A DNA stretch of 64,000 nucleotides from Agriotes lineatus (Eukaryota > Arthropoda > Insecta > Coleoptera > Elateridae): positions 15,254,708 to 15,318,707 of the forward strand of contig OW679202.1 in NCBI GenBank assembly GCA_940337035.1, read 5' to 3'. Shown here in pieces: positions 22,264-29,752 of the stretch. The notes below the pieces were generated by a model. It was not told the origin of the DNA. It searched no databases and worked only from the letters and a program-made list of their open reading frames with translations. Position numbers and translations under genes: made by a program. Every line of letters begins with the position of its first letter. The first letter of the stretch is position 1.

Positions 22264-22313
22264 GGACAAGTCTGAACATGTCTGGACAAGTCTGAACATG
22301 TCTGAACAAGTAG
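22264..22313. promoter_or_regulatory. Five tandem p53-type decamers
   Basis: Contiguous decamers without spacers: GGACAAGTCT, GAACATGTCT, GGACAAGTCT, GAACATGTCT and GAACAAGTAG. The first four fit RRRCWWGYYY at all positions; the fifth misses two. The array precedes a TATA box on the minus strand. The 20-bp periodicity shows it grew by duplication of a full site. Confidence 0.6.
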
Positions 22314-22329
22314 ACAGCGATAACTGCGA

Positions 22330-22830
22330 TTAATGGTTTTGATTATACCACTTGTGCAAAATGTGAACATTTTGTATGGCACATTGAACCCGTGTACCAA
22401 TATGATGAGAACAAAAATTATTATAATTATACAAGATCTTTAATTGTTTTATATTTGGGCAAGCTGATAAATCGATAAATTTTACATTATCACTTTGTTC
22501 TTCGATCAGCATTTTTTTAAACCATCTTCTTTTATCTAACCCTTTGAGAAATATGGAATCACCGCTTTGTATGATCTCTCCTATGTACAGAGACAATTTT
22601 TCGTAAGGTATTGTGTCATGCTGATTATTATTGCTCCATTCTAACCCGTGCAAATTAGTTGTAAGCCAAATCACTTGATCTTTTAGAGAATTTGAAAGGT
22701 GTTCGTACGGTATCGGCGGTTCTACTATCCCGTGGATTGTAACATTTGTATCACTATCATATACAGCTATTTCTTTGCAAATAAAGTTGCTATTTTTATA
22801 CTGAAAGCCTTGAATATCTATAAATTTCAT
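22330..22830 (-). CDS. Conserved-looking Polinton accessory protein (166 aa)
   Basis: Open from 22857, but a start at 22830 gives MKFIDIQGFQ and fits better. Features include the N-terminal FIDIQGF, a central VIWLTTNLHGLEW, then IFLKGLDKRRWF, a SACPNIKQL segment and a CAIQNVHIL near the end. This pattern resembles proteins I associate with invertebrate Polinton-type elements, possibly with an RNase H-like or DEDD exonuclease-like fold, but that assignment is tentative. Upstream of the start lie overlapping ACTAGT palindromes that only partly match p53 decamers. Sits between the major capsid gene and the 141-aa gene, same strand. Confidence 0.7.
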   Translation of the reverse strand: MKFIDIQGFQYKNSNFICKEIAVYDSDTNVTIHGIVEPPIPYEHLSNSLKDQVIWLTTNLHGLEWSNNNQHDTIPYEKLSLYIGEIIQSGDSIFLKGLDKRRWFKKMLIEEQSDNVKFIDLSACPNIKQLKILYNYNNFCSHHIGTRVQCAIQNVHILHKWYNQNH

Positions 22831-22880
22831 CGCTAATGTTGTCGAAAGAACAATCAATCTGCAACTAGTCGAACTAGTAT

Positions 22881-24107
22881 CTAGCTAACTATTTTTATGT
22901 CACTGGTAAAAGGATTATATTTCACTTTTCGATCGAATAAAATCAATGCGTAAGCTGAAGTGTTTTTCGGTATATCAGTATTGGTTTCGAATTCAAGTCG
23001 AATATCTACAGCACCGCCTTTTAATGACTCATTTTGTCTAGAACAATCTATTACGACTAGCGGAGCTATACTTTTGAATTGTGCAGGCGTAAGAACAGGC
23101 TGATTGTCATGCTCATAGTAAGATGATTGAAAACCTGCAAACATTTCATACAATTGCGCATATCGATTGCTGGCAAATTCCAGATTTAAATTATCATAGG
23201 GATATCTTTCGGAATTGAGATAAAGTGTAATATTTCTTAAATCGCAAGAATCAAATTGGGCCATATTTTTAACAGTTTTATTTTTTCGGTCTGTTTGGAA
23301 ACCTACAATAATGTGACGCGGAGTTTCTACTTGATTAACATTTTTTATTGCCCAAGTGTGTCGTTTTGTCTGTTGTAATGCAGGATACTCGTGCAATTCC
23401 CAACTTCTAAAATTGATTTCCAACTGACTACTTTGTTCAATGTATTTTAGTAATTTTAAACGATTTACATCAGCTACCGAAATGTGCGGTACTCTCCAAT
23501 AGACTTTTGTTAATTCTACTTTAAGTTTTTCATCGACCGTATTAATAACAGCATTTAAATCTTGATTGCTTCTAATAAGTACTAATTCTTGTCGAACGTT
23601 TAGTAAAATTTTTCTAAAGTCTTCAAAAACTCCCATCAACATTTCGCAGGGGACAAATATCTGAAAATTACCTTTTGAATCGACCAATCCGTCAATAGAT
23701 GTTTTGGTAGGTGTCCAACCTGCATTCTCCAAGCGAATACTTTGAGTCGAATTATATGACACGTAGGCTTTCATAGTTGCAGTTATACCAACATTTCTTA
23801 CACGATCAACCACTACACCATTAAGTTCATATCTAATTTCATCTAGTAGGTGAGATATGCCTAAATTTGTAAATGATCCCGTTGCAGTAGCTTTACTATC
23901 TGCATCCTTTAACAATTTACCTTCGAAACATATAACACTCTTGCACGGTAAAGTGTACACATCTTGATGTAAAATAGGTATTCGTATTTCATCGTTATTA
24001 TTAAATGTTGTAGAAGAATAGGGCTGATGTGTATGTTTCTCCGCATAGACAATCGAGTTATCTTGAAAAGCTGTTTCAGTAACGTTTAGTATTTCAGAAG
24101 TCGTCAT
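22881..24107 (-). CDS. MCP: Major capsid protein, double jelly-roll type
   Basis: A 408-aa protein of the Polinton/adintovirus hexon type, expected to trimerise into the capsid shell of an icosahedral particle. It begins MTTSEILNVTET, followed by a beta-rich first domain with NNDEIRIPILHQDVYTLP. The second half includes LNSERYPYDNLNLEFASN and ends with SAYALILFDRKVKYNPFT, all typical of double-jelly-roll capsid proteins of insect Polintons. It is shorter than the 500-650 aa of many virophage homologues. No membrane segment or signal peptide, as expected. It lies downstream of the 71-aa and penton genes in a leftward block. The upstream gap is very AT-rich, without an obvious TATA box. Assignment is from recognised family features, not from a search. 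Confidence 0.85.
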   Translation of the reverse strand: MTTSEILNVTETAFQDNSIVYAEKHTHQPYSSTTFNNNDEIRIPILHQDVYTLPCKSVICFEGKLLKDADSKATATGSFTNLGISHLLDEIRYELNGVVVDRVRNVGITATMKAYVSYNSTQSIRLENAGWTPTKTSIDGLVDSKGNFQIFVPCEMLMGVFEDFRKILLNVRQELVLIRSNQDLNAVINTVDEKLKVELTKVYWRVPHISVADVNRLKLLKYIEQSSQLEINFRSWELHEYPALQQTKRHTWAIKNVNQVETPRHIIVGFQTDRKNKTVKNMAQFDSCDLRNITLYLNSERYPYDNLNLEFASNRYAQLYEMFAGFQSSYYEHDNQPVLTPAQFKSIAPLVVIDCSRQNESLKGGAVDIRLEFETNTDIPKNTSAYALILFDRKVKYNPFTSDIKIVS

Positions 24108-24184
24108 TTTTATTTGATGTAAAACAAGCGCTCTTAATATTACAGAATATTAAAATTTTTCGAATATTAACAGTAAAATTTAAT

Positions 24185-24400
24185 TTAATAACAGTCCAGA
24201 TGTTTTTTCTTTTTGATTTCCCCCTCGCCGTCACTTCTAGTAGCAGTTAGCTTCAAACCTAAAGATTTTAGAAACAGTTTATTGGCAGATGTTAATCTAT
24301 CGACTGCAGGCAGCCTACTGATGTTCGAAACAAACTGATCATCCCTAATATATGTTTGTTGCGGCTGCTGCTGCTGCTGAGAGTTGTATCTAACCACCAT
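24185..24400 (-). CDS. Small conserved protein between penton and major capsid genes (71 aa)
   Basis: The start overlaps the end of the penton gene by 11 bp, a tight coupling typical of a real gene. The N-terminus is Q-rich (SQQQQQPQQ). The core SRLPAVDRLTSANKLFLKSLGLKL resembles a small open frame I associate with this position in related elements; the tail is lysine-rich. A virion-associated or scaffold role is guesswork. Confidence 0.65.
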   Translation of the reverse strand: MVVRYNSQQQQQPQQTYIRDDQFVSNISRLPAVDRLTSANKLFLKSLGLKLTATRSDGEGEIKKKKHLDCY

Positions 24401-25166
24401 TTTGTTTCTTGAGATGCAACCTTACCGTGATGGCTTCTCCGCAGAAATTGACCAATTTACCGTTTTGATCCAGTATTTGTATGACAATGTTATCAATAAT
24501 TCTCGTATTGATTGGTAGATATATAACGTTAGAGGGATTTTCTACAATCTTAAATCCTGGCGGATCTGTAGGGAAAAATTGATGAACTCTGTGTACAGCA
24601 TTGCTGTTGTGATAAGTACCAGTTACGATATTGCAATCAATACATATAGTATTAACTTTAAATATATCTACAGGATTATCGGAAATATATCTACCATAAG
24701 CTTTCAATTTCTTAGGTTTGAACCCTAATAACTGTCCAATACTATCTTTAGCAGTAAAATCGATTGCTAAGGACGATTTAATTTCACTCCTGAGCGTGTT
24801 ATTATTAGGCTTAATATGTAGCACAGGTTCTGCTTGGTGCTGCACAATATTTTTTTCTAGTATATCATTAGCACTACCTGCTTGAGGGGAGGGTGACTTT
24901 GTTACACCTATACCCAGTTCATGTCTAATATATTGACTTATATCGGCAACTTCATATGAACCGTGAGGTATTTCAATTACAGCTTGTTTACCATCAATAT
25001 CAGTATAATGAAATTTATTATTATTCGAATCAATATTAGGTATAGTATTATAAGCTTCAAAACTGATTAATCCTATAACGTATTCAGATTTCGGATCCAG
25101 ATGTATGGATGGATACTGAGCTGTGAGAACAGATTCATTTCCAGACAAGGTAAACGTCCACGACAT
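24390..25166 (-). CDS. mCP: Minor capsid (penton-like) protein
   Basis: A 258-aa protein matching the single-jelly-roll minor capsid/penton proteins of Polintons, which occupy capsid vertices. The start MSWTFTLSGNES and the early SEYVIGLISFEAYNTIPNID are characteristic. The middle includes a SIGQLLGFKPKKL segment. The C-terminal strands (LPINTRIIDNIVIQILDQ, then ITVRLHLKK) close the jelly roll. A 5'-region start at 25166 is the first ATG. The order penton, small protein, major capsid follows the usual arrangement. Function is inferred from family resemblance and context. Confidence 0.8.
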   Translation of the reverse strand: MSWTFTLSGNESVLTAQYPSIHLDPKSEYVIGLISFEAYNTIPNIDSNNNKFHYTDIDGKQAVIEIPHGSYEVADISQYIRHELGIGVTKSPSPQAGSANDILEKNIVQHQAEPVLHIKPNNNTLRSEIKSSLAIDFTAKDSIGQLLGFKPKKLKAYGRYISDNPVDIFKVNTICIDCNIVTGTYHNSNAVHRVHQFFPTDPPGFKIVENPSNVIYLPINTRIIDNIVIQILDQNGKLVNFCGEAITVRLHLKKQNGG

Positions 25167-25281
25167 GTTTAATAGTAGACGGTTTAACTAGAACTGAAAC
25201 AAAACATCTAGAGACCTTTAATTTTAATTACATTGTCCTCATTTTTCTCTAAGAATCTTACTGAAAATAAAACAACTTTTA

Positions 25282-25548
25282 TTAAACAATAGGTTTTATT
25301 TTTCCTTTTACATCCTTATTCAGTATACATTGCAATTGTTTATTTAAGATAGGTTCTAACAATAGAGACATTTTATCTATTCTATTCTTAAACCTCATCC
25401 TGTCGAGTGCACACAACTGCCAGTAATTGTATGGAAGTTCATCATCCTCCTCTTCTTCTTCTTTCTGACGAATTTCAACAATCGGGTCAAAGTGAACCTG
25501 CTTGTTGATTTTACTTCTGGCGATCTTTGTCGTACAACACCAAGTCAT
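25282..25548 (-). CDS. Small acidic protein of unknown function (88 aa)
   Basis: Starts inside the 3' end of the preceding 73-aa frame, overlapping by 38 bp in another frame. Has an acidic run (EEEEEDDELPYNYW) and a basic C-terminal half. No family recognised. It could be a separate protein or, if a splice joined the frames, the second part of one protein. A polyadenylation signal on the minus strand lies near its stop codon. Confidence 0.5.
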   Translation of the reverse strand: MTWCCTTKIARSKINKQVHFDPIVEIRQKEEEEEDDELPYNYWQLCALDRMRFKNRIDKMSLLLEPILNKQLQCILNKDVKGKIKPIV

Positions 25549-25732
25549 GTTTAAACTGGGTTATTAACAAGTTCAGGTCTGGCTGCCGCTCGCTTAATTT
25601 CAAACAAGAAAGTTCCTTTGAAATATCTTTTAATTTACAATATATTTCAATATCTCTGTTCAATTTCTCCAGATTTTTAGTAAAGCGGTTGAACTGCATT
25701 CGATATTTATAGTATCGTTGCTGCTGCTTCAT
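25511..25732 (-). CDS. Small helical protein of unknown function (73 aa)
   Basis: Short, lysine- and leucine-rich, with a heptad-like pattern (FNRFTKNLEKLNRDIEIYCKLKDI) suggesting a coiled coil. The start at 25732 is favoured by a complete promoter just upstream: TATA-like sequence, CRE and p53-like decamers. The downstream 88-aa frame overlaps it. No homologue recognised. Confidence 0.5.
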   Translation of the reverse strand: MKQQQRYYKYRMQFNRFTKNLEKLNRDIEIYCKLKDISKELSCLKLSERQPDLNLLITQFKHDLVLYDKDRQK

Positions 25733-25762
25733 AATGTCAATGTGTACAATTCAGAATTCCCA

Positions 25763-25846
25763 CACTATAAGTACATCCTCAGATGATGACGTCATCCTCC
25801 CCACATCTGCAAGTCTTGACAAGTCTGGACAGGTCTGGACAGGTTT
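25763..25846 (-). promoter_or_regulatory. Stress-type promoter: TATA, palindromic CRE and p53-like decamers
   Basis: Reading leftward toward the gene at 25732: TGACAAGTCT, GGACAGGTCT and GGACAGGTTT (25817-25846) are three adjoining decamers each one mismatch from RRRCWWGYYY. GATGACGTCATC (25785-25796) is a perfect CRE palindrome. A TATA-like CTTATAG follows about 30 bp before the start codon. Confidence 0.5.
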
Positions 25847-25870
25847 TTATCGCAGTAAACCGGTAGGAAG

Positions 25871-26251
25871 CTAACACATGGCATCGTGCAAAAATTGTAA
25901 ACATAAATGCCCGCAATTTACAGAATCATAAGTTTGAAATGCCTGGTGATTATATTTAATAGGATGACAGCTGCCATTTTTGCCACTTGTCAAATATTTC
26001 ACAATTTCTATTGGAGGTTTTAAGTCTCCAAAACTGTCAAAGTAAATTGCATCTTTCCCTCGTTTTATGTAAGCCACCCAATGTGTACCAAGATTGGTTT
26101 TATCATCCAAATTTACAATACCGCATTCTATATTTCGAACCTGTTTTGGTAAATCATCTCTCATAAAAATGCCGCGAAAGTTAGGAATTTTTAAACGTTT
26201 AGCGTATGATTGTAAATCGATATTTGACAAGGCCCGGTTTGGCAGCTGCAT
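25871..26251 (-). CDS. PRO: Adenain-like cysteine protease
   Basis: A 126-aa protease of the C5/Ulp1-related family that would cleave virion precursors during maturation. The catalytic set is complete: His57 in GTHWVAY, Asp72 in YFDSFG, Gln106 and Cys113 in VNCGHLCLQFL. The Q-to-C distance of seven residues equals that in adenovirus protease. Short relative to adenovirus protease (about 200 aa), which is usual in Polintons. The start ATG at 26251 overlaps the stop of the upstream PLA2 gene, so the two are probably co-expressed. Confidence 0.92.
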   Translation of the reverse strand: MQLPNRALSNIDLQSYAKRLKIPNFRGIFMRDDLPKQVRNIECGIVNLDDKTNLGTHWVAYIKRGKDAIYFDSFGDLKPPIEIVKYLTSGKNGSCHPIKYNHQAFQTYDSVNCGHLCLQFLHDAMC

Positions 26252-27306
26252 TACAAGTTTTTTGTCGTGAACAATCCGTATCCTTTTTTATAAGGTTTTA
26301 GATATAACCCTTTACCTAAAGCTATTGCCTCCATCGTTTTATTATGTCTTTCAGACTCTGCTAATTGTTTTTTTGCCGACTGAGCATCTTTAACCACCTT
26401 TGCAATTCCTGCAGCTCCACCGCTAAGAGCTCCTAACGCGCTAAGTCCTGCAAAGATTGGAATCAAGGGTAACATTCCACCTGTTTTTGGCACACGTATT
26501 ACTCGAGGAGTTTTAATAATCTTGTTTCTCTTTATTTTATTAATTGTCTTAACAGCAATATTTGTAGCATCGCTTAAGTCTCGCAGCAGTCCTCCTCCTC
26601 CTCCTAATTCAGTTCGTGCTTTTTTCACTACCTGATTGAAAGTAAGCGTATCTCCAGGTGTTCTCTTTCTCTTTTTACCAGTTTTATTTTTAGCAAAGAT
26701 TGGAATCAAGGGTAACATTCCACCTGTTTTTGGCACACGTATTACTCGAGGAGTTTTAATAATCTTGTTTCTCTTTATTTTATTAATTGTCTTAACAGCA
26801 ATATTTGTAGCATCGCTTAAGTCTCGCAGCAGTCCTCCTCCTCCTCCTAATTCAGTTCGTGCTTTTTTCACTACCTGATTGAAAGTAAGCGTATCTCCAG
26901 GTGTTCTCTTTCTCTTTTTACCAGTTTTATTTTTAGCTCCCAACCCCATTTTTACTTTTGCCGTCATAGCTGTAGCTACTCCTGCAGCCGAGACACGTTC
27001 ACCTAAGCTAGCGTCTGAAGCTCTAATACGTCCAATAGCATTTTTAGCTAAAATTCTGTCAGCTTTATGTCGTTCCTCCATATTATCAGAATGTTTTGCA
27101 TAAGCCAAATCGTGCTCACGACACGCTTGATCTAATTTGTTAATTCCGGGATCTCCTCGTGCAATTCTTTTCTCAAGTTTTGTGCCAGGCCCGCAATATT
27201 GATATCCTGGTATGTGCAATTCAAAAGGCAATTTATTAATGAGCGTATTGAGTACACCAGCACCTCGTCGGCGATGGACTGATTTGTTGTTTCGACCTCG
27301 AACCAT
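26251..27306 (-). CDS. Phospholipase A2 / membrane-active virion protein with internal duplication
   Basis: 351 aa. Residues 30-75 carry a phospholipase A2-type site: calcium loop YCGPG (37-41) and catalytic CREHD (62-66), similar to the PLA2 used by several viruses for escape from endosomes. A basic region follows (KKRKR motifs, likely nuclear localisation). The C-terminus (286-351) has a GLSALGALSGGAAGIAKVV segment and ends in KPYKKGYGLF, resembling the hydrophobic virion (pX/pVI-like) proteins of Polinton-type elements. Residues 124-204 and 205-285 are an exact 81-residue tandem duplication (DNA 26695-26937 and 26452-26694). The duplication keeps the frame, so the protein is intact but longer than a single-copy version. 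The start is the first ATG after the divergent gap. Confidence 0.85.
   Translation of the reverse strand: MVRGRNNKSVHRRRGAGVLNTLINKLPFELHIPGYQYCGPGTKLEKRIARGDPGINKLDQACREHDLAYAKHSDNMEERHKADRILAKNAIGRIRASDASLGERVSAAGVATAMTAKVKMGLGAKNKTGKKRKRTPGDTLTFNQVVKKARTELGGGGGLLRDLSDATNIAVKTINKIKRNKIIKTPRVIRVPKTGGMLPLIPIFAKNKTGKKRKRTPGDTLTFNQVVKKARTELGGGGGLLRDLSDATNIAVKTINKIKRNKIIKTPRVIRVPKTGGMLPLIPIFAGLSALGALSGGAAGIAKVVKDAQSAKKQLAESERHNKTMEAIALGKGLYLKPYKKGYGLFTTKNL
26452..26937 (-). repeat. Two identical 243-bp direct repeats inside the PLA2 gene
   Basis: 26452-26694 and 26695-26937 appear identical base for base. They encode a basic, glycine-run segment and a hydrophobic end. Perfect identity implies a very recent duplication or an assembly duplication. 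Confidence 0.9.
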
Positions 27307-27353
27307 TATATAGAACTGAGAACTGATCGATTAGGATCTTAATATATATAGAT
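27307..27353. promoter_or_regulatory. Divergent intergenic region between PLA2 and ATPase genes
   Basis: Only 47 bp separate the two divergent start codons. It contains ATATATATAG, a TATA-like element usable in either direction. The ATPase may instead start at one of its later methionines (residue 7 or 14), which would lengthen the leader. Confidence 0.35.
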
Positions 27354-28079
27354 ATGCGTAGCAGTTTTAGTATGAGTTTCCAAGTAGACGTCATGAGGGT
27401 AGTTAAACTAAAAAATAGTTTGCCAATAAAAAATCATGATAATCATACTGCATCTCTAAGCAGGAGACACGGACCGTTGTTACCTTCCACAATACGATGT
27501 CTTATTCTAGGCCCATCGAATTGCGGTAAAACAAACATCATTATATCGCTAATAAAAGATGTTAATGGAGTACGATTTGAAAATATTTATATATATTCAA
27601 AATCGCTGTTTCAAGCAAAGTTTGAATATCTAAGTATGTTGTTTCAATTAATTCCTGAGGTTGGCTACTATACATACAGCGATGGTGTGAACATTGTACC
27701 ACCCGACCAAGCTAAATCTAACAGCATTTTTATTTTTGATGACATTGCTTGCGACAAACAGGACGTTATGAGAGAATATTTTAGCATGGGTCGACATAAA
27801 AATATAGACTGTTTCTATCTTTGTCAAACATATGCATGCATTCCTAAACATCTTATTCGCGATAATGCTAACATGCTGGTGCTGTTTAAGCAGGACGATA
27901 TGAATTTACAGAAGGTCTACCGAGATCATGTTAATACCGACATGACTTACGAACAATTTAAAGAAATGTGCGCATATTGCTGGAATAGTCATAAACACGG
28001 ATTTTTGGTAATAGACAAAGATAGTGATTTAAATAATGGGCGCTATCGTTATGAATTTGATTCGTATATATACATTTAA
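27354..28079 (+). CDS. ATP: FtsK/A32-like genome-packaging ATPase
   Basis: 241 aa. Walker A GPSNCGKT (53-60), Walker B SIFIFDD (124-130) and a glutamine sensor in YLCQTY (155-160) match the packaging ATPases of Polintons, adintoviruses and large DNA viruses. It would drive DNA into preformed capsids. Length is typical. MSFQVDVMR at residue 7 is an alternative start. First gene of the rightward block, divergent from the virion genes. No membrane segment. Confidence 0.93.
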   Translation: MRSSFSMSFQVDVMRVVKLKNSLPIKNHDNHTASLSRRHGPLLPSTIRCLILGPSNCGKTNIIISLIKDVNGVRFENIYIYSKSLFQAKFEYLSMLFQLIPEVGYYTYSDGVNIVPPDQAKSNSIFIFDDIACDKQDVMREYFSMGRHKNIDCFYLCQTYACIPKHLIRDNANMLVLFKQDDMNLQKVYRDHVNTDMTYEQFKEMCAYCWNSHKHGFLVIDKDSDLNNGRYRYEFDSYIYI

Positions 28080-28121
28080 CAATTCTGATGTCTATTATTT
28101 GATAGAAAGCTGTTGACGTGT

Positions 28122-28131
28122 GAACTAGTTT
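28122..28131. promoter_or_regulatory. p53-type half-site upstream of the DUF8207-type gene
   Basis: GAACTAGTTT fits RRRCWWGYYY fully, about 320 bp before the next start codon. A single decamer is weak evidence, noted because of the others in the element. Confidence 0.25.
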
Positions 28132-28149
28132 GAATCTGTCAGTCTGTCT

Positions 28150-28428
28150 AACTGGCTGTTTACCTGTTTACCTGTCTAGCTGTCTATCTGTCTAGCTGTC
28201 TACCTGTCTAGCTGTCTAGCTGTCTACCTGTCTAGCTGTCTAGCTGTCTACCTGTCTAGCTGTCTACCTGTCTACCTGTCTACCTGTCTACCTGTCTAGC
28301 TGTCTACCTGTCTACCTGTCTACCAGTCTACCTGTCTAGCTGTCTACCTGTCTAGCTGTCTACCTGTCTATCTGTCTATCTGTCTACCTGTCTAGCTGTC
28401 TACCTGTCTAGCTGTCTACCCGTCTACC
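28150..28428. repeat. 8-bp minisatellite (CTGTCTAC / CTGTCTAG)
   Basis: Over 30 units of CTGTCTAC, CTGTCTAG and rarer CTGTCTAT fill the gap between ATPase and the next gene. The minus strand shows an AGACAG every 8 bp, which contains the SMAD box AGAC and p53 quarter-sites. The array ends about 20 bp before the start codon, so it may form the leader or promoter of that gene. Confidence 0.9.
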
Positions 28429-28449
28429 GCTTACATACTTGCGCCGATA

Positions 28450-29367
28450 ATGAAATCGAATGTAGCGACAGAACTTATTAAAACTAAAAATATTATAAGA
28501 CAGAAAGTTCGAGCTCTTAAGGAGGGTAAGTTGGTGGAACAACAGCTCCTCGGTAAATTTTTTAAACCTGTTACCGAACAAATGCAAAGTGTTGCAAAAG
28601 TGATAAATAAAAAAGAGAATCTCCCATCTTCAAAACTAGAATTATTTACACCAAAACCTGTTGATGAAGTATTGTGCGAAACCACCGAAGATGATTCTAA
28701 TACGACTATAGCAAACAAATTTCAACCGTCTACCAACATAGAACCGCAAGCTATAAGTTCTTTCTTAGAACAGTATGATAAACTTCCTAGGAAATATGTA
28801 AGCAATTATCTTATAGAAAGACCAAATCTAGGGAGGTATGGAATTAGATATGATTTTGACAAAAACCAATTTTATTTTGGTGGAGATGAGCTAGATATAA
28901 AGGGTTCTGATATAATTGTAAAAAATGTTCGCTATGAAGGTACGCCTGGTTTGTACGAATTACTATTTAAAAACGATCCTCAAATAACTCCAAAGTCGAC
29001 AGATAGAGCAAATTATAATGATATCATAAACAGAACAGGTGCGGCGCATAGAAATTTTGATAAAAATGTGCAGAAGGTAGGTTTCAACCAAACGAAATAC
29101 AAGAAATTTATAAAATCTAACCTGTCATCATCACCCTCGTCTTCATCAGTACCATTAAGAGCTAAAAAGCGTTCTGGTAAAGGTATGCAGCAAATGTATA
29201 AACAAGTTAGCAATAAACCGATGGATTATGTTTACTGGGATGATCCGAACGAGTTAGTCGATCGATTAAAGTTACTGTATGCCTCTCAAGCATCCGGTCA
29301 CACAAATCATAGAAATGAAATTGTTAGTATAATAGAAGAGTTAAAAGAGGCGGGAATCATTGAATAA
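28450..29367 (+). CDS. DUF8207-type conserved Polinton protein
   Basis: 305 aa. The C-terminal half shows the signature I associate with the DUF8207 family of insect Polintons: GTPGLYELLF (164-173), then NYNDIINRTGAAH, KRSGKG, YVYWDDPNELVDRL (260-273), SGHTNHRNEI and an IIEELKEAGII ending. The N-terminal third is helical and lysine-rich, followed by a low-complexity acidic/threonine linker. Its role is unknown; conservation and linkage to integrase and ATPase suggest a DNA-handling or virion role. The stop overlaps the next frame by 8 bp. The first ATG after the minisatellite is taken as the start. Confidence 0.85.
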   Translation: MKSNVATELIKTKNIIRQKVRALKEGKLVEQQLLGKFFKPVTEQMQSVAKVINKKENLPSSKLELFTPKPVDEVLCETTEDDSNTTIANKFQPSTNIEPQAISSFLEQYDKLPRKYVSNYLIERPNLGRYGIRYDFDKNQFYFGGDELDIKGSDIIVKNVRYEGTPGLYELLFKNDPQITPKSTDRANYNDIINRTGAAHRNFDKNVQKVGFNQTKYKKFIKSNLSSSPSSSSVPLRAKKRSGKGMQQMYKQVSNKPMDYVYWDDPNELVDRLKLLYASQASGHTNHRNEIVSIIEELKEAGIIE

Positions 29368-29380
29368 AGTCAGTTCGACA

Positions 29381-29752
29381 ATGTCGAGAGATAAGTTCGG
29401 TCGTCACATTCAGCACAGAAATCTATACTTTTACGATGACTATGAATATTTTAATCTTCAGCATAAACGATTAGTCAATCTTGCGCAATCTCTATTGGAA
29501 GAGGATTCTGTCAACAAGACCCTCCTTAACAAAGAACTTAATAAGATTATTTATCGATTTTCCAAACACGAAAACTCTGCTAGTACAAATATAGAAATAG
29601 CAAATGAAATTATTGCAGACATTCAAGCTGAAATTGATCAACTCTACTTTTCTCTAAAACTAACTAAACCTTCGCCTAAACCTTCAGTTAGTGAAACTGT
29701 CTCATTTAGAGAGGTTCAAAATGACCCGGAAGAAAATAAACAGTTCGATTAA
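29381..29752 (+). CDS. Unrecognised 123-aa protein upstream of integrase
   Basis: Open from 29360, but MSRDKFGRHIQHRN at 29381 is the better start because the earlier one sits in the end of the preceding gene. Helical, lysine-rich, with no recognised domain. It overlaps the integrase frame at its 3' end, implying coupled expression or separate promoters. Similar small proteins starting with a DKFGRH-like segment are, from memory, common before Polinton integrases; this is not verified. Confidence 0.6.
   Translation: MSRDKFGRHIQHRNLYFYDDYEYFNLQHKRLVNLAQSLLEEDSVNKTLLNKELNKIIYRFSKHENSASTNIEIANEIIADIQAEIDQLYFSLKLTKPSPKPSVSETVSFREVQNDPEENKQFD

Noticed and set aside
28150..28428. CRISPR-like short repeats
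   Set aside because: The units are contiguous 8-mers without unique spacers: a minisatellite in a eukaryotic genome.
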